A stretch of 64,000 nt of DNA from Micromonospora sp. Llam0 (lineage in GTDB: Bacteria > Actinomycetota > Actinomycetes > Mycobacteriales > Micromonosporaceae): NCBI RefSeq assembly GCF_003751085.1, contig NZ_RJJY01000001.1, positions 4,712,001 through 4,776,000 of the forward strand, read 5' to 3'. Below, piece by piece: positions 56,384-64,000 of the stretch. A program made the translations under genes and the position numbers. The number at the start of each line of letters is the position of its first letter. Positions within the stretch are counted from its first letter, which is position 1. The notes beneath the pieces were generated by a model. That model saw nothing but the letters and a program-made list of their open reading frames with translations. It was not told the DNA's origin and searched no databases.

Positions 56384-56632
56384 TCAGGGCGCCGACGGCC
56401 GGTCCGGGCCGTCGGCCGTCGGGCCCGATCCAGGTGCCCGATCGGACTCAGGTGCCCGATCGGATCCAGCTGGCCGATTCGATCCGGGTGTGCGGCCGGC
56501 GGCGCGCAGCGCGAACCGCAGCGCGTACTCGATCTGGGCGTTGACGCTGCGCAGGTCGTCGGCGGCCCACTTGGCAATCGCCTCATGGACCGCCGGATCG
56601 AGCCGCAACAGCAGCTTCTTGCGTTCGGCCAT
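56384..56632 (-). CDS. Ribbon-helix-helix (Arc-type) DNA-binding protein
   Basis: An 82-residue protein. AERKKLLLRLDPAVHEAIAKWAADDLRSVNAQIEYALRFAL spans the beta strand and two helices of the Arc/HicB-type fold (shown here: KKLLLRLDPAVHEAI and RSVNAQIEYALRFAL). The last ~35 residues are a low-complexity tail with repeated SDRAP. It follows the SPFH gene by 15 bp on the same strand. Confidence 0.8.
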   Translation of the reverse strand: MAERKKLLLRLDPAVHEAIAKWAADDLRSVNAQIEYALRFALRAAGRTPGSNRPAGSDRAPESDRAPGSGPTADGPDRPSAP

Positions 56633-56647
56633 CAGCCGTGGACCGCC

Positions 56648-57517
56648 TCAGCTGTAGAGAGAACCGGTGTTCACCACCGGCTGCACCGCCCGGTCGCCGC
56701 AGAGCACCACCAGCAGGTTGGCGACCATCTGGGCCTTGCGTTCCTCATCGAGGTCGACCACGTGCTCGTCGGCCAACCGTTCCAACGCGTTGGAGACCAT
56801 ACCGACGGCGCCCTCGACGATCCGGAACCGGGCCGCGACGACGGCGGCGGCCTGCTGCCGGGCGAGCATCGCGTGGGCGATCTCGGGAGCGTACGCAAGG
56901 TGGGTGACCCGGGACTCCAGCACCTCGACGCCGGCCAGCTCGACCCGCTCCCGCAACTCCTCGGTCAGCTCGGCGGCGACCACCGTACTGTCCCGCAGGC
57001 TGGCCCGCTCAGCGTCGTGCGCCTCGTACGGGTAGCTGGTGGCCAGGTGCCGGACGGCGGCTTCGGCCTGGACGGCCACGTACTCGACGTGGTCGTCGAC
57101 GGCGAAGACGGCGCTCGCCGAGTCGACCACCCGCCACACCACGACGGCGGCGATCTCGACCGGGTTGCCGTCGGCGTCGGCGACCTTGAGCCGGTCGGTC
57201 TCGAAGTTGCGCACCCGCAGGGTGACCTTGCGCCGGGCGGTCAGCGGCCAGGTCCAGTGCAGGCCGGCGACCCGGATCGAGCCGAGGTAGCGGCCAAAGA
57301 ACTGCACCACCTGCGCCTCGTTGGGGTCGACCACGGTGAACCCGGTGGCGGCCAGCGCGACGACCGCGGCGTAGACCGCGGCAGCGACGGCCATCCACAC
57401 GTCCACGTCGGCCACCGAATTGATGCCGGGCGCCACCACCGCCAGGCCGAGCAGACCTGGCACCGCCAGGCCGCTGACCGCTACGAATCCGGACATCCGG
57501 AACACGGCTCGTTCCAT
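56648..57517 (-). CDS. SPFH/band-7 membrane protein
   Basis: A 289-residue protein with two N-terminal membrane segments and an SPFH domain (~70-250): [21 protein letters not shown], then [24 protein letters not shown] in two parts, followed by [21 protein letters not shown], the helical oligomerisation part. ATG 57517 follows AAGGGAG. With the RHH gene it forms a two-gene unit seen in other actinomycetes. Stomatin-like proteins organise membrane microdomains; role here unknown. Confidence 0.85.
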   Translation of the reverse strand: MERAVFRMSGFVAVSGLAVPGLLGLAVVAPGINSVADVDVWMAVAAAVYAAVVALAATGFTVVDPNEAQVVQFFGRYLGSIRVAGLHWTWPLTARRKVTLRVRNFETDRLKVADADGNPVEIAAVVVWRVVDSASAVFAVDDHVEYVAVQAEAAVRHLATSYPYEAHDAERASLRDSTVVAAELTEELRERVELAGVEVLESRVTHLAYAPEIAHAMLARQQAAAVVAARFRIVEGAVGMVSNALERLADEHVVDLDEERKAQMVANLLVVLCGDRAVQPVVNTGSLYS

Positions 57518-57551
57518 GCTCTGCTCCCTTGCCAACCAGCTCGCTATCAAA

Positions 57552-57561
57552 GTGATATCAC
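57552..57561. promoter_or_regulatory. Palindrome GTGATATCAC upstream of the SPFH-RHH unit
   Basis: A perfect 10-bp palindrome, with a further TATCA half-site just to its left (57545), 35 bp before ATG 57517. It could be bound by the RHH protein encoded in the same unit. Confidence 0.45.
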
Positions 57562-57565
57562 GATG

Positions 57566-58789
57566 CTAGCGGCTGGCCGCAACCACCGATCCCAGCCGGC
57601 GGGTCGCCAACCGCCAGCCGATCGCATAGGTGACGGTCACCAGCCCGCACGTCGCCAGGATGATCCGGGTGTCCAGAGTGTCGATCACACTGGCCACGAT
57701 CAACTGACTCACCGAGATCGACAAGGTGGCGAGCATCAGATCGGTGGCGAAGACCCGGCCGCGCAGCCGGTCCGGCACCACCGCCTGCAGGGCGTAGTTG
57801 GACAGCACCCAGTTGCTGCCACCGCCCAGGTGAGCCAGGAAGACCAGGGCGAGCACCAGCGGGAACCAGGTGACCAGCGAGATGCTGGCGTAGGACAGCC
57901 CGTACACCGACATCGACGCGGCCAACCCGGTCAGCAGCCAGGACCGTCGGTTCAGCACCGGGCGGGTCAGCAACGGCCCGATCACCGCCCCGGCGCCCCG
58001 CACGGCGAACAGCAGGCCGGTGCCGATCGCGCCGACCCCGTACACCCCGGCCAGCAGCGGAAACAGCGTGAGTACGCCGTTGCCGAGGCCGACCGCGCTC
58101 TTCGCCGTCACCAGGGCGAGCACCTGCGGACGGCCACCGATGTAGGCCAGCGCCTCGCGGATCGCGGTCAACGTCCGGGGTGCCGGCAGCGTGACGTCGC
58201 GCGGGGCCTGCATCGGCCGGCGGATCGACATGGTGACCACCGCCGCGAGCAGCAGCGCCGCGGCGGCGATCCAGAAGCACGCGTACGGGCCCAGGGCCGC
58301 GCTGAGCAGCCCGCCGAGCGACGCGCCGACGATCGCCATCGTGCCCCACGCGGAGCCGGCGAACACGTTGGCGGCGGGCAACTCCGCCGCTGAGACCACG
58401 TTCGGCAGCGCGGCCTGCGCGGCCGGCGAATAGCAGGACTTGGCCACCGCGAGCGACGCGATGGCGAACAACGCCAGCCAGGCGGTGCCCGGGGTGCGTA
58501 CGGCCAGCAGCAACAGCACCGCGACGACGGCGGCCAGGTTCGCGGCGATCAGGATCCGACGGCGGTCGAAGCGGTCGGCGAGCGTACCGGTGAACGGCAG
58601 CATCAGGGCGTGGATGCCGGTGTCCACGGCGAGCACCAGAGCGCCCCAGACGCCGCTGCCGGTCAACTCCGGCAGCAGCACCACCAGCGGCACCATGACG
58701 AACCAGTCCGCCCCGAAGACGACCAACTCGGCGAGGAGCAGCCGGCGGAAATCCCGGTTGCCGGTAAGGACCGCTAACGGTGAGGACAC
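57566..58789 (-). CDS. Major facilitator superfamily transporter
   Basis: A 407-residue carrier with 12 membrane helices. The cytoplasmic loop 2-3 motif reads GTLADRFDRRRILIA (G-x-L-x-D-R-x-x-R-R), as in drug-efflux MFS proteins of the enterobactin exporter (MFS_3) type. Substrate unknown. Confidence 0.88.
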   Translation of the reverse strand: MSSPLAVLTGNRDFRRLLLAELVVFGADWFVMVPLVVLLPELTGSGVWGALVLAVDTGIHALMLPFTGTLADRFDRRRILIAANLAAVVAVLLLLAVRTPGTAWLALFAIASLAVAKSCYSPAAQAALPNVVSAAELPAANVFAGSAWGTMAIVGASLGGLLSAALGPYACFWIAAAALLLAAVVTMSIRRPMQAPRDVTLPAPRTLTAIREALAYIGGRPQVLALVTAKSAVGLGNGVLTLFPLLAGVYGVGAIGTGLLFAVRGAGAVIGPLLTRPVLNRRSWLLTGLAASMSVYGLSYASISLVTWFPLVLALVFLAHLGGGSNWVLSNYALQAVVPDRLRGRVFATDLMLATLSISVSQLIVASVIDTLDTRIILATCGLVTVTYAIGWRLATRRLGSVVAASR

Positions 58790-58858
58790 GTACCGACACC
58801 TTACCGACCGGAAACCGGACAGTGGACGAAGTGTGATCTGTGCGACGGGTCGTCGCGG

Positions 58859-58888
58859 GGGTCCCCGGGGCCGGCGCCCCGGGGACCC
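58859..58888 (-). terminator. Terminator hairpin after the RND gene
   Basis: GGGTCCCCGGGGC and GCCCCGGGGACCC pair perfectly over 13 bp with loop CGGC. It starts 7 bp past the stop at 58895. Confidence 0.8.
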
Positions 58889-58894
58889 GCACGG

Positions 58895-61800
58895 TCACTT
58901 CTCCGTCGGCGGATCCGTCGGCGGCAGCGGCGAGGTGCGGCTCTTCGGCAGTTTCAGCACCTCGAACTGGTCGGTGCCGTCGACCAGCGCCGCCGACGGG
59001 CGGGCCGGCGGCGCGGCCACCGGCGACGTACGGCCGGCGGAGTCGGAGCCGTTGCGGCCATCCGCCGCGTCGCCGCCGGCGCCTCGTGCGACATCGGTGC
59101 CGGTGCCGGTGCCCGACGGCCCGTCCGGTGCCGCGGCGCCGTCACCTGCGGCGCCGGCCGACCGGCGGGCGGCCCGGCGCTGCCGCAGCCGCTCCTTGGT
59201 GCCCTCGACCATGGTGTAGAGCGTCGGCACCAGGACCAGGGTGAGCAGCGTCGAGCTGAACAGGCCACCGATCACCACGATCGCCAACGGCTGACCGATG
59301 AAGCCGGCCACCCCGGTCAGGCCGAGCGCCATCGGCGTCAGCGCGCAGATGGTGGCGATCGCGGTCATCAGGATCGGCCGCAGCCGGCGCCGGCCACCCT
59401 CCACCACCGCCTGGGACACGCTCATCCCCTGCTCGCGGTACTGGTTGATCAGATCCATCAGCACGATCGCGTTGGTCACCACGATGCCGACCAGCATCAA
59501 CGCGCCGATCAGCGCCGGCACACCCATCGGCGTACCGGTGACGACCAGCAGACCGATCGCGCCGGTCGCCGCGAACGGCACCGACACCAGCAGGATCAGC
59601 GGTTGGATCAGGCTGCGGAACGTCGCCACCATGATCACGAAGACGATGGCGATCGCGGCGAGCAGGGCCAGCCCGAGGTCGGCGAACGCCTCCGCCTGAT
59701 CGGCGCTGACACCGCCGATGGTGTACGTCGCACCGGCCGGCAGGCGCAGGTCGTCCAGTCGCTGTGACAGCTCGGCGCTGGTCTGCCCGACGTTCGAGCC
59801 GGTCGCGGTGCCGGTCACGGTGGCGCTGCGCTCACCGTCCACCCGGTTGATCTGCACCGGCCCGCTGACCTCGACGATCTCACCGATCTCGGCCAGCGTC
59901 ACCGACCCGACCGGCAACGCCTGCAGTTCCTCGACGGAGGTCGGCCGGGCGGTCGGGCTGAGCTGCACGTTCATCCGCTCACCGTCGATGGTGAGCTGGC
60001 CCAGCGGGCTGCCCCGGAAGGCCTGCGCGACGAGCCGGCCGACGGCGGCCTCGGTGAGCCCGTATTCGGCGGCGGCCTCACGGTCGACGCGCACCTCGAT
60101 CCGGGTGGCGTCGGCCGCCAGCGTGGTGGTCACGTCGGCGACGTCCGGGGTCTGCTCCATCGCCGAACGCACCCGCTCGGTCGCCGTCGCCAGGTCATCC
60201 GGGTCGTTGGCCTGGACCACGACCTGCAGCTGGTTGGTGCTGGCACCGCCCGGGCCGCCACCGGCGGCCCCGACGGTGATCTCGCCGAGGGAGTCGCGGC
60301 CGTCGAACGCGTCGCGCAACCGCTGCTGTACGGCGAGGTTGTCGGTCCCCTCCGCCAAGGTGATCGAGTAGCTCGCGCTGGTAGCGCCACCGCCACCGCC
60401 CGCGAACGGGTTGGCGCTGCTGCCGATCGACACCTGGTAGGACTCGATCCCGTCGGTCCGGGCCAGCTCCCGCTCGACCTGGCGGACGGCCCGGTCGACC
60501 GCCGCCAGGCTGGTGCCCACCGGCAGCTCCTGCTGCATGCTCAGGGTGTCCTGGCCGGCGTCGTCGATGAAGTTGGTCTCCAGCCGGGTGCTCAGCGCGA
60601 ACGTGCCGAGCAGCACCGCCAGCCCGATGCCGACGGTGGCCCACCGCCGGGTGGTGGCGAACCGGATCACCGGCAGGTAGCCGCGCTGCAACGGGCTGCG
60701 CAGCTCCTTGGCTTCGGCCTCCTGCCGTACCTGTTCCACGTCGGTGCCGGCGGCGGCCGGCTTGAGGAACCAGTAGGCGAGCACCGGGATGATGGTCAGC
60801 GAGACCAGCAGGGAGGCGAGCAGCGCGACGGTCACCGTGATGGCGAACGGCGCGAACAGCTGGCCGACGAAACCACCGACGATGGCGATCGGGGCGAAGA
60901 CGGCGACGGTCGCCAGGGTCGACGAGGTGACCGCGCCGGCCACCTCCCGGACCCCGGTGAGGATCGCGGTACGCCGGTCCTCGCCGTACTCCAGATGTCG
61001 TTTGATGTTCTCCAGCACCACGATCGAGTCGTCCACCACCCGGCCGACCGAGATGGTCAGCGCGCCGAGGGTGAGCAGGTTGAGCGAGTAGTCGCCGACC
61101 CACAGGGCGATCAGCGCGATCAGCACCGACAGCGGGATGGAGACCGCGGTGACCACGGTGGATCGGATCGACAGCAGGAAGACCAGGATGACCAGGACCG
61201 CCATCACCAGGCCGAGCAGACCTTCGGTGGTCAGCGCCTCGATCGAGCGCTCCACGAACGGTGCCTGGTCGAAGACCACGACCAGCTCGGTGTCGGCCGC
61301 CTCGCCGAGCTCGGCCAGCCGGTCACGGATCTCGTGCGAGATGCCGACCGCGTCGCCGTCCGGGCCGGCGGTGACCGCGATGCCCAGGCTGTCGGACCCG
61401 TTGGTACGGGTGATCGACGTCGCCGGGGTGGTCTGTTCGCTGATCTCGGCAACCTCGTCGAGCCGTACCGGCGTCCGGCCGGCGGCGGTCAGGTAGATCG
61501 CGCCGAGTTCGTCGATGGACTCGATCCGGCTGCCGACCTGGACGGTCAGCGTCTGACCGACGTCGGTGATCGCACCGGCCGGGATGGTGACCCCGTTGGC
61601 CTGCAGCGCGCTGGCGATCGCGGACGGGTCGTAGCCGGCGGCGGTGAGCGCCGGGTAGTCCGGGGTGATGCTCACCACCTGCTCGCTGCCGCCGGTGACG
61701 TCCACCGCACGGACCCCGTCCATCCCCTCCAGTTCGGGCACCACGGTTTCGCTGAGCCGCTGGGCGAGCGCCTGCTGCCCGCCGGAGCCGGAGGTGGCGG

Positions 61801-62224
61801 CGAGCACCACCGCCGGAAGGTCGTCGGTGCTGCCGGCGAAGACGGCCGGGTCGACGTCGTCGGGCAGTTGCCCGCTGATCCGGTTGAGGGATGTCTCCAG
61901 GTCGTTGACGGCACTGTCGAGGTCGGTGCCGAACGCGAACTCGACCTGGATGGTGGCGAACCCTTCGCTGGAAGTGGAGGAGATGCTCTCCACGTCCGCC
62001 ACCGCCGAGATCGCGTTCTCGATCGGCTCGGTGACCTGCGCTTCGACGATCTCCGGTGCGGCACCGGGGAAGCCGGCGCTGACGAACGCGGCCGGGAACT
62101 CCAACGAAGGCAGAAGCTGCTGTTTGAGCGTCGGGATGGTGACGGCGCCGAAGATCGTGATCACGACCGCGACGAGCGCCACGAGCCCCCGGTTGGCGAG
62201 GCTGAGTCTGGCGAGCAACGACAT
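58895..62224 (-). CDS. RND-family efflux permease (AcrB/HAE type)
   Basis: A 1109-residue transporter. Twelve membrane helices and two large external loops fit the AcrB architecture. LTISVGRVVDDSIVVLENI has the paired Asp of helix 4 that relays protons. The C-terminal ~90 residues form a basic then Gly/Asp-rich tail. No membrane-fusion or outer-membrane partner gene is present, as expected for a Gram-positive cell. ATG 62224 (MSLLARLSL) has GGAGTG 9-10 nt upstream; GTG 62236 is the alternative. A MarR regulator is divergent. Confidence 0.9.
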   Translation of the reverse strand: MSLLARLSLANRGLVALVAVVITIFGAVTIPTLKQQLLPSLEFPAAFVSAGFPGAAPEIVEAQVTEPIENAISAVADVESISSTSSEGFATIQVEFAFGTDLDSAVNDLETSLNRISGQLPDDVDPAVFAGSTDDLPAVVLAATSGSGGQQALAQRLSETVVPELEGMDGVRAVDVTGGSEQVVSITPDYPALTAAGYDPSAIASALQANGVTIPAGAITDVGQTLTVQVGSRIESIDELGAIYLTAAGRTPVRLDEVAEISEQTTPATSITRTNGSDSLGIAVTAGPDGDAVGISHEIRDRLAELGEAADTELVVVFDQAPFVERSIEALTTEGLLGLVMAVLVILVFLLSIRSTVVTAVSIPLSVLIALIALWVGDYSLNLLTLGALTISVGRVVDDSIVVLENIKRHLEYGEDRRTAILTGVREVAGAVTSSTLATVAVFAPIAIVGGFVGQLFAPFAITVTVALLASLLVSLTIIPVLAYWFLKPAAAGTDVEQVRQEAEAKELRSPLQRGYLPVIRFATTRRWATVGIGLAVLLGTFALSTRLETNFIDDAGQDTLSMQQELPVGTSLAAVDRAVRQVERELARTDGIESYQVSIGSSANPFAGGGGGATSASYSITLAEGTDNLAVQQRLRDAFDGRDSLGEITVGAAGGGPGGASTNQLQVVVQANDPDDLATATERVRSAMEQTPDVADVTTTLAADATRIEVRVDREAAAEYGLTEAAVGRLVAQAFRGSPLGQLTIDGERMNVQLSPTARPTSVEELQALPVGSVTLAEIGEIVEVSGPVQINRVDGERSATVTGTATGSNVGQTSAELSQRLDDLRLPAGATYTIGGVSADQAEAFADLGLALLAAIAIVFVIMVATFRSLIQPLILLVSVPFAATGAIGLLVVTGTPMGVPALIGALMLVGIVVTNAIVLMDLINQYREQGMSVSQAVVEGGRRRLRPILMTAIATICALTPMALGLTGVAGFIGQPLAIVVIGGLFSSTLLTLVLVPTLYTMVEGTKERLRQRRAARRSAGAAGDGAAAPDGPSGTGTGTDVARGAGGDAADGRNGSDSAGRTSPVAAPPARPSAALVDGTDQFEVLKLPKSRTSPLPPTDPPTEK

Positions 62225-62298
62225 GTGCGGGCTCACTCCTGGAAGAGTCCGGCGGCGGGACGACGGGATTACTGACGACGGGAATTACTTTGGCCAAG

Positions 62299-62311
62299 GC
62301 TAACAGTTAGC
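62299..62311. promoter_or_regulatory. Inverted repeat, probable MarR operator
   Basis: GCTAAC and GTTAGC are exact complements around one A. It lies midway in the 175-bp divergent gap between the RND and MarR genes. Confidence 0.6.
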
Positions 62312-62399
62312 GTCACGCGGAGTTGTTGGGATAACGTCTGCGCACGGCGGGCAGCCGGCCCGCCGCCGTTCCGAACCAGCCGGACCAGAGGGAGCACAG

Positions 62400-62939
62400 G
62401 TGGCCCAGCGGGACGAACTGATCGACCAGATCATGGCGACCCATCGCCGGCTGCAGCTCCTGTTCGCCTCCGACCGCTCCGACCCGCTGTTCGACTCGCA
62501 GCTCACCGTGCCGCAGCTGAAGATACTGCTCCTGCTCTACCTGCACGGCAGCGCCTCCGGGCAGGAGCTGAGCCAGGTGCTCGGGGTACGGATGGCCACC
62601 GTCACCGGGATCGTGGACCGGCTCGCGGCCCACCGGCTGGTCGGCCGCCGGGAAGATCCCCGGGACCGGCGGGTCCGCCGGATCGAGTTGACCGACGACG
62701 GGCGGCAGCTGATGGACCGGATCGTCACCGCCGGCACCGACCGGCAGGCCCGGCTGCTGGCCCGGCTGGACACCGACGAGTTGCGTACCGTCGCCGTCGC
62801 GGCCCGGCTACTGGTCGACGCCGCGGAAGCCGACCTGACGGAAGCCGGCACAGCTCAGACCGGCACGGCTCAGACCGGGCCGGGCGGCACCCGACCGACG
62901 CCGTCGTCAGGCCAGGTCGAGGGCGCGGGCCGCGAGTAG
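62400..62939 (+). CDS. MarR-family transcriptional regulator
   Basis: A 179-residue regulator. The winged helix is clear: [42 protein letters not shown] and the wing [20 protein letters not shown] 62400 follows GAGGGAG. The last ~35 residues are low complexity with a 15-bp DNA repeat ([12 protein letters not shown]). It is divergent from the RND pump it probably controls. Its 3' end overlaps thrC by 33 bp. Confidence 0.9.
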   Translation: MAQRDELIDQIMATHRRLQLLFASDRSDPLFDSQLTVPQLKILLLLYLHGSASGQELSQVLGVRMATVTGIVDRLAAHRLVGRREDPRDRRVRRIELTDDGRQLMDRIVTAGTDRQARLLARLDTDELRTVAVAARLLVDAAEADLTEAGTAQTGTAQTGPGGTRPTPSSGQVEGAGRE

Positions 62940-63956
62940 CGGATCGTTGCCGATGGTCGTCGGCGCCGGAGCGGTGGAGATCGCCCACTCCGGGTCCTTC
63001 AGACCGTGCCCGGTGACCGTGCAGACCACGGTGGCACCGGCCGGCACCTTGCCGGCGGCGGCGGCCTGCAGCAGCCCGGCGACGCTGGCCGCGCTGGCCA
63101 GCTCGACGAAGACCCCGACCTCCCGGGCCAGCAGCCGGTACGCCGCCAGGATGTCCCGGTCGGTGACCGCGTCGATCAGGCCTCCCGAGGCGTCCCGGGC
63201 GTCGAGGGCCTTGGTCCAGCTCGCCGGGTTACCGATCCGGATCGCAGTGGCGATGGTCGACGGCTGGCGGACCACCTCACCGGCGACGATCGGGGCGGCA
63301 CCCGACGCCTGGAAGCCGTACATCTTCGGGGCACGGGTCGCGTTGCCGGCCTCGACGTCCTCCAGGTAGCCCATCCAGTAGGCGCTGATGTTGCCGGCGT
63401 TGCCGACCGGCAGGCAGTGGATGTCCGGGGCGTCGCCGAGCCCGGCGACGATCTCGAACGCGGCGGTCTTCTGCCCGTGCAGCCGGAAGATGTTCACCGA
63501 GTTGACCAGCGCCACCGGGTAGTCCTGGGCCAGCTTGGCCGCCATCGACAGACAGTCGTCGAAGTTGCCGTCGACCTGCAGCAGCCGGGCCCCGTGCACC
63601 AGCGCCTGGGCCAGCTTGCCGAGCGCGATCTTGCCCTGCGGCACGAGCACCGCGCAGGTCAGGCCGGCGCGGGCGGCGTACGCGGCAGCCGACGCGCTGG
63701 TATTGCCGGTGGAGGCGCAGATGATCGCCTTGTTGCCCTCCTCGACCGCCTTGGAGACCGCCATCGTCATGCCCCGGTCCTTGAACGACCCGGTCGGGTT
63801 GGCCCCCTCGACCTTCAGGTAGACGTCGGCACCGACCCGGGCGGAGAGCACCGGCGCCGGCAGCAACGGCGTGTTGCCCTCGTAGAGGGTGATCACCGGC
63901 GTGGCGTCGGTGACCGGCAACCGGTCCCGGTACGCCTCGATCAGGCCCCGCCACAT
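62907..63956 (-). CDS. thrC: Threonine synthase
   Basis: A 349-residue PLP enzyme, the short form. [16 protein letters not shown] contains the Schiff-base Lys59; [17 protein letters not shown] and [15 protein letters not shown] are the phosphate and cofactor loops. ATG 63956 has GAGGAGG 5 nt upstream. It turns O-phosphohomoserine into threonine. thrB, its usual neighbour, is 6.5 kb away here. Confidence 0.95.
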   Translation of the reverse strand: MWRGLIEAYRDRLPVTDATPVITLYEGNTPLLPAPVLSARVGADVYLKVEGANPTGSFKDRGMTMAVSKAVEEGNKAIICASTGNTSASAAAYAARAGLTCAVLVPQGKIALGKLAQALVHGARLLQVDGNFDDCLSMAAKLAQDYPVALVNSVNIFRLHGQKTAAFEIVAGLGDAPDIHCLPVGNAGNISAYWMGYLEDVEAGNATRAPKMYGFQASGAAPIVAGEVVRQPSTIATAIRIGNPASWTKALDARDASGGLIDAVTDRDILAAYRLLAREVGVFVELASAASVAGLLQAAAAGKVPAGATVVCTVTGHGLKDPEWAISTAPAPTTIGNDPLLAARALDLA

Positions 63957-64000
63957 GACAACCTCCTCGGTTCGCGCCGGCACAGCGTACCGGCGGCTAC

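Noticed and set aside
56381..58393. A 670-codon open frame on the plus strand
   Set aside because: It runs antisense through three genes with clear products and is Gln/His/Arg-rich, a typical artefact.
62237..62296. A palindromic promoter inside the thymine-rich stretch near 62270
   Set aside because: The stretch holds a partial repeat (GACGGGATTAC, GACGGGAATTAC) but no clear symmetry; the better site is at 62299-62311.

Overview
This is GC-rich DNA (about 70 percent G+C) from an actinomycete. NucS mismatch endonuclease, a DUF2550 gene next to atpC, a MurA with Asp in place of the active-site Cys, many GTG/TTG starts, a YtrA-type GntR regulator and a DivIVA-GNAT pair all fit Actinobacteria. 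Micromonosporaceae is my best guess, by inference only. About 90 percent of the window is coding. I see no rRNA, tRNA, CRISPR array or complete insertion sequence.

Region 1 (1-16407) is a cell-surface polysaccharide locus. On the minus strand it runs, in transcription order, from a GT2 glycosyltransferase (13463-14392) through a secreted DUF4082 plus glycosidase-like protein, a Wzz-like co-polymerase, a Wzy-like polymerase, a 1572-residue secreted protein with a dimethylformamidase-like head and four DUF4082 modules, a GT4 glycosyltransferase, a Wzx-like flippase and a GT2 cut by the left edge. A WecB/TagA/CpsF transferase and another GT2 are divergent on the plus strand. Lipid-linked repeat units would be built by the transferases, flipped, polymerised, and then possibly bound or processed by the two secreted proteins.

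Region 2 (16463-31281) is mixed metabolism and transport: an alpha/beta hydrolase, a fused 3-hydroxyacyl-CoA dehydrogenase, a tail-anchored FHA protein, an aldehyde dehydrogenase, a DUF2786 protein, nucS, a DUF4126 membrane protein, a polysaccharide deacetylase, and three ABC-2 exporters arranged around a YtrA-type regulator.

Region 3 (31282-34370) looks like a small accessory island. It has two long perfect hairpins, a GntR pseudogene with an in-frame TAG, two tandem copies of a [HTH regulator / operator / ~200-nt leader / DivIVA] module (the first decayed), a GNAT acetyltransferase, and a RelE/Phd toxin-antitoxin pair whose start codon sits in a perfect 24-bp palindrome.

Region 4 (34415-63956) is conserved core: 3-hydroxybutyryl-CoA dehydrogenase, murA, a cobalamin adenosyltransferase, DUF2550, the full F1Fo ATP synthase operon (interrupted between atpD and atpC by an LCP-family gene), a low-molecular-weight phosphatase, the tRNA t6A enzyme, prmC, prfA, rpmE, rho, thrB and thrC. 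Between thrB and thrC lie a ribbon-helix-helix protein, an SPFH protein, an MFS carrier and a divergent MarR/RND pair. Two recurring small-scale patterns stand out: stop codons embedded in short tandem repeats (at least five genes) and TANNNT boxes 6-7 nt before start codons, suggesting leaderless transcripts.
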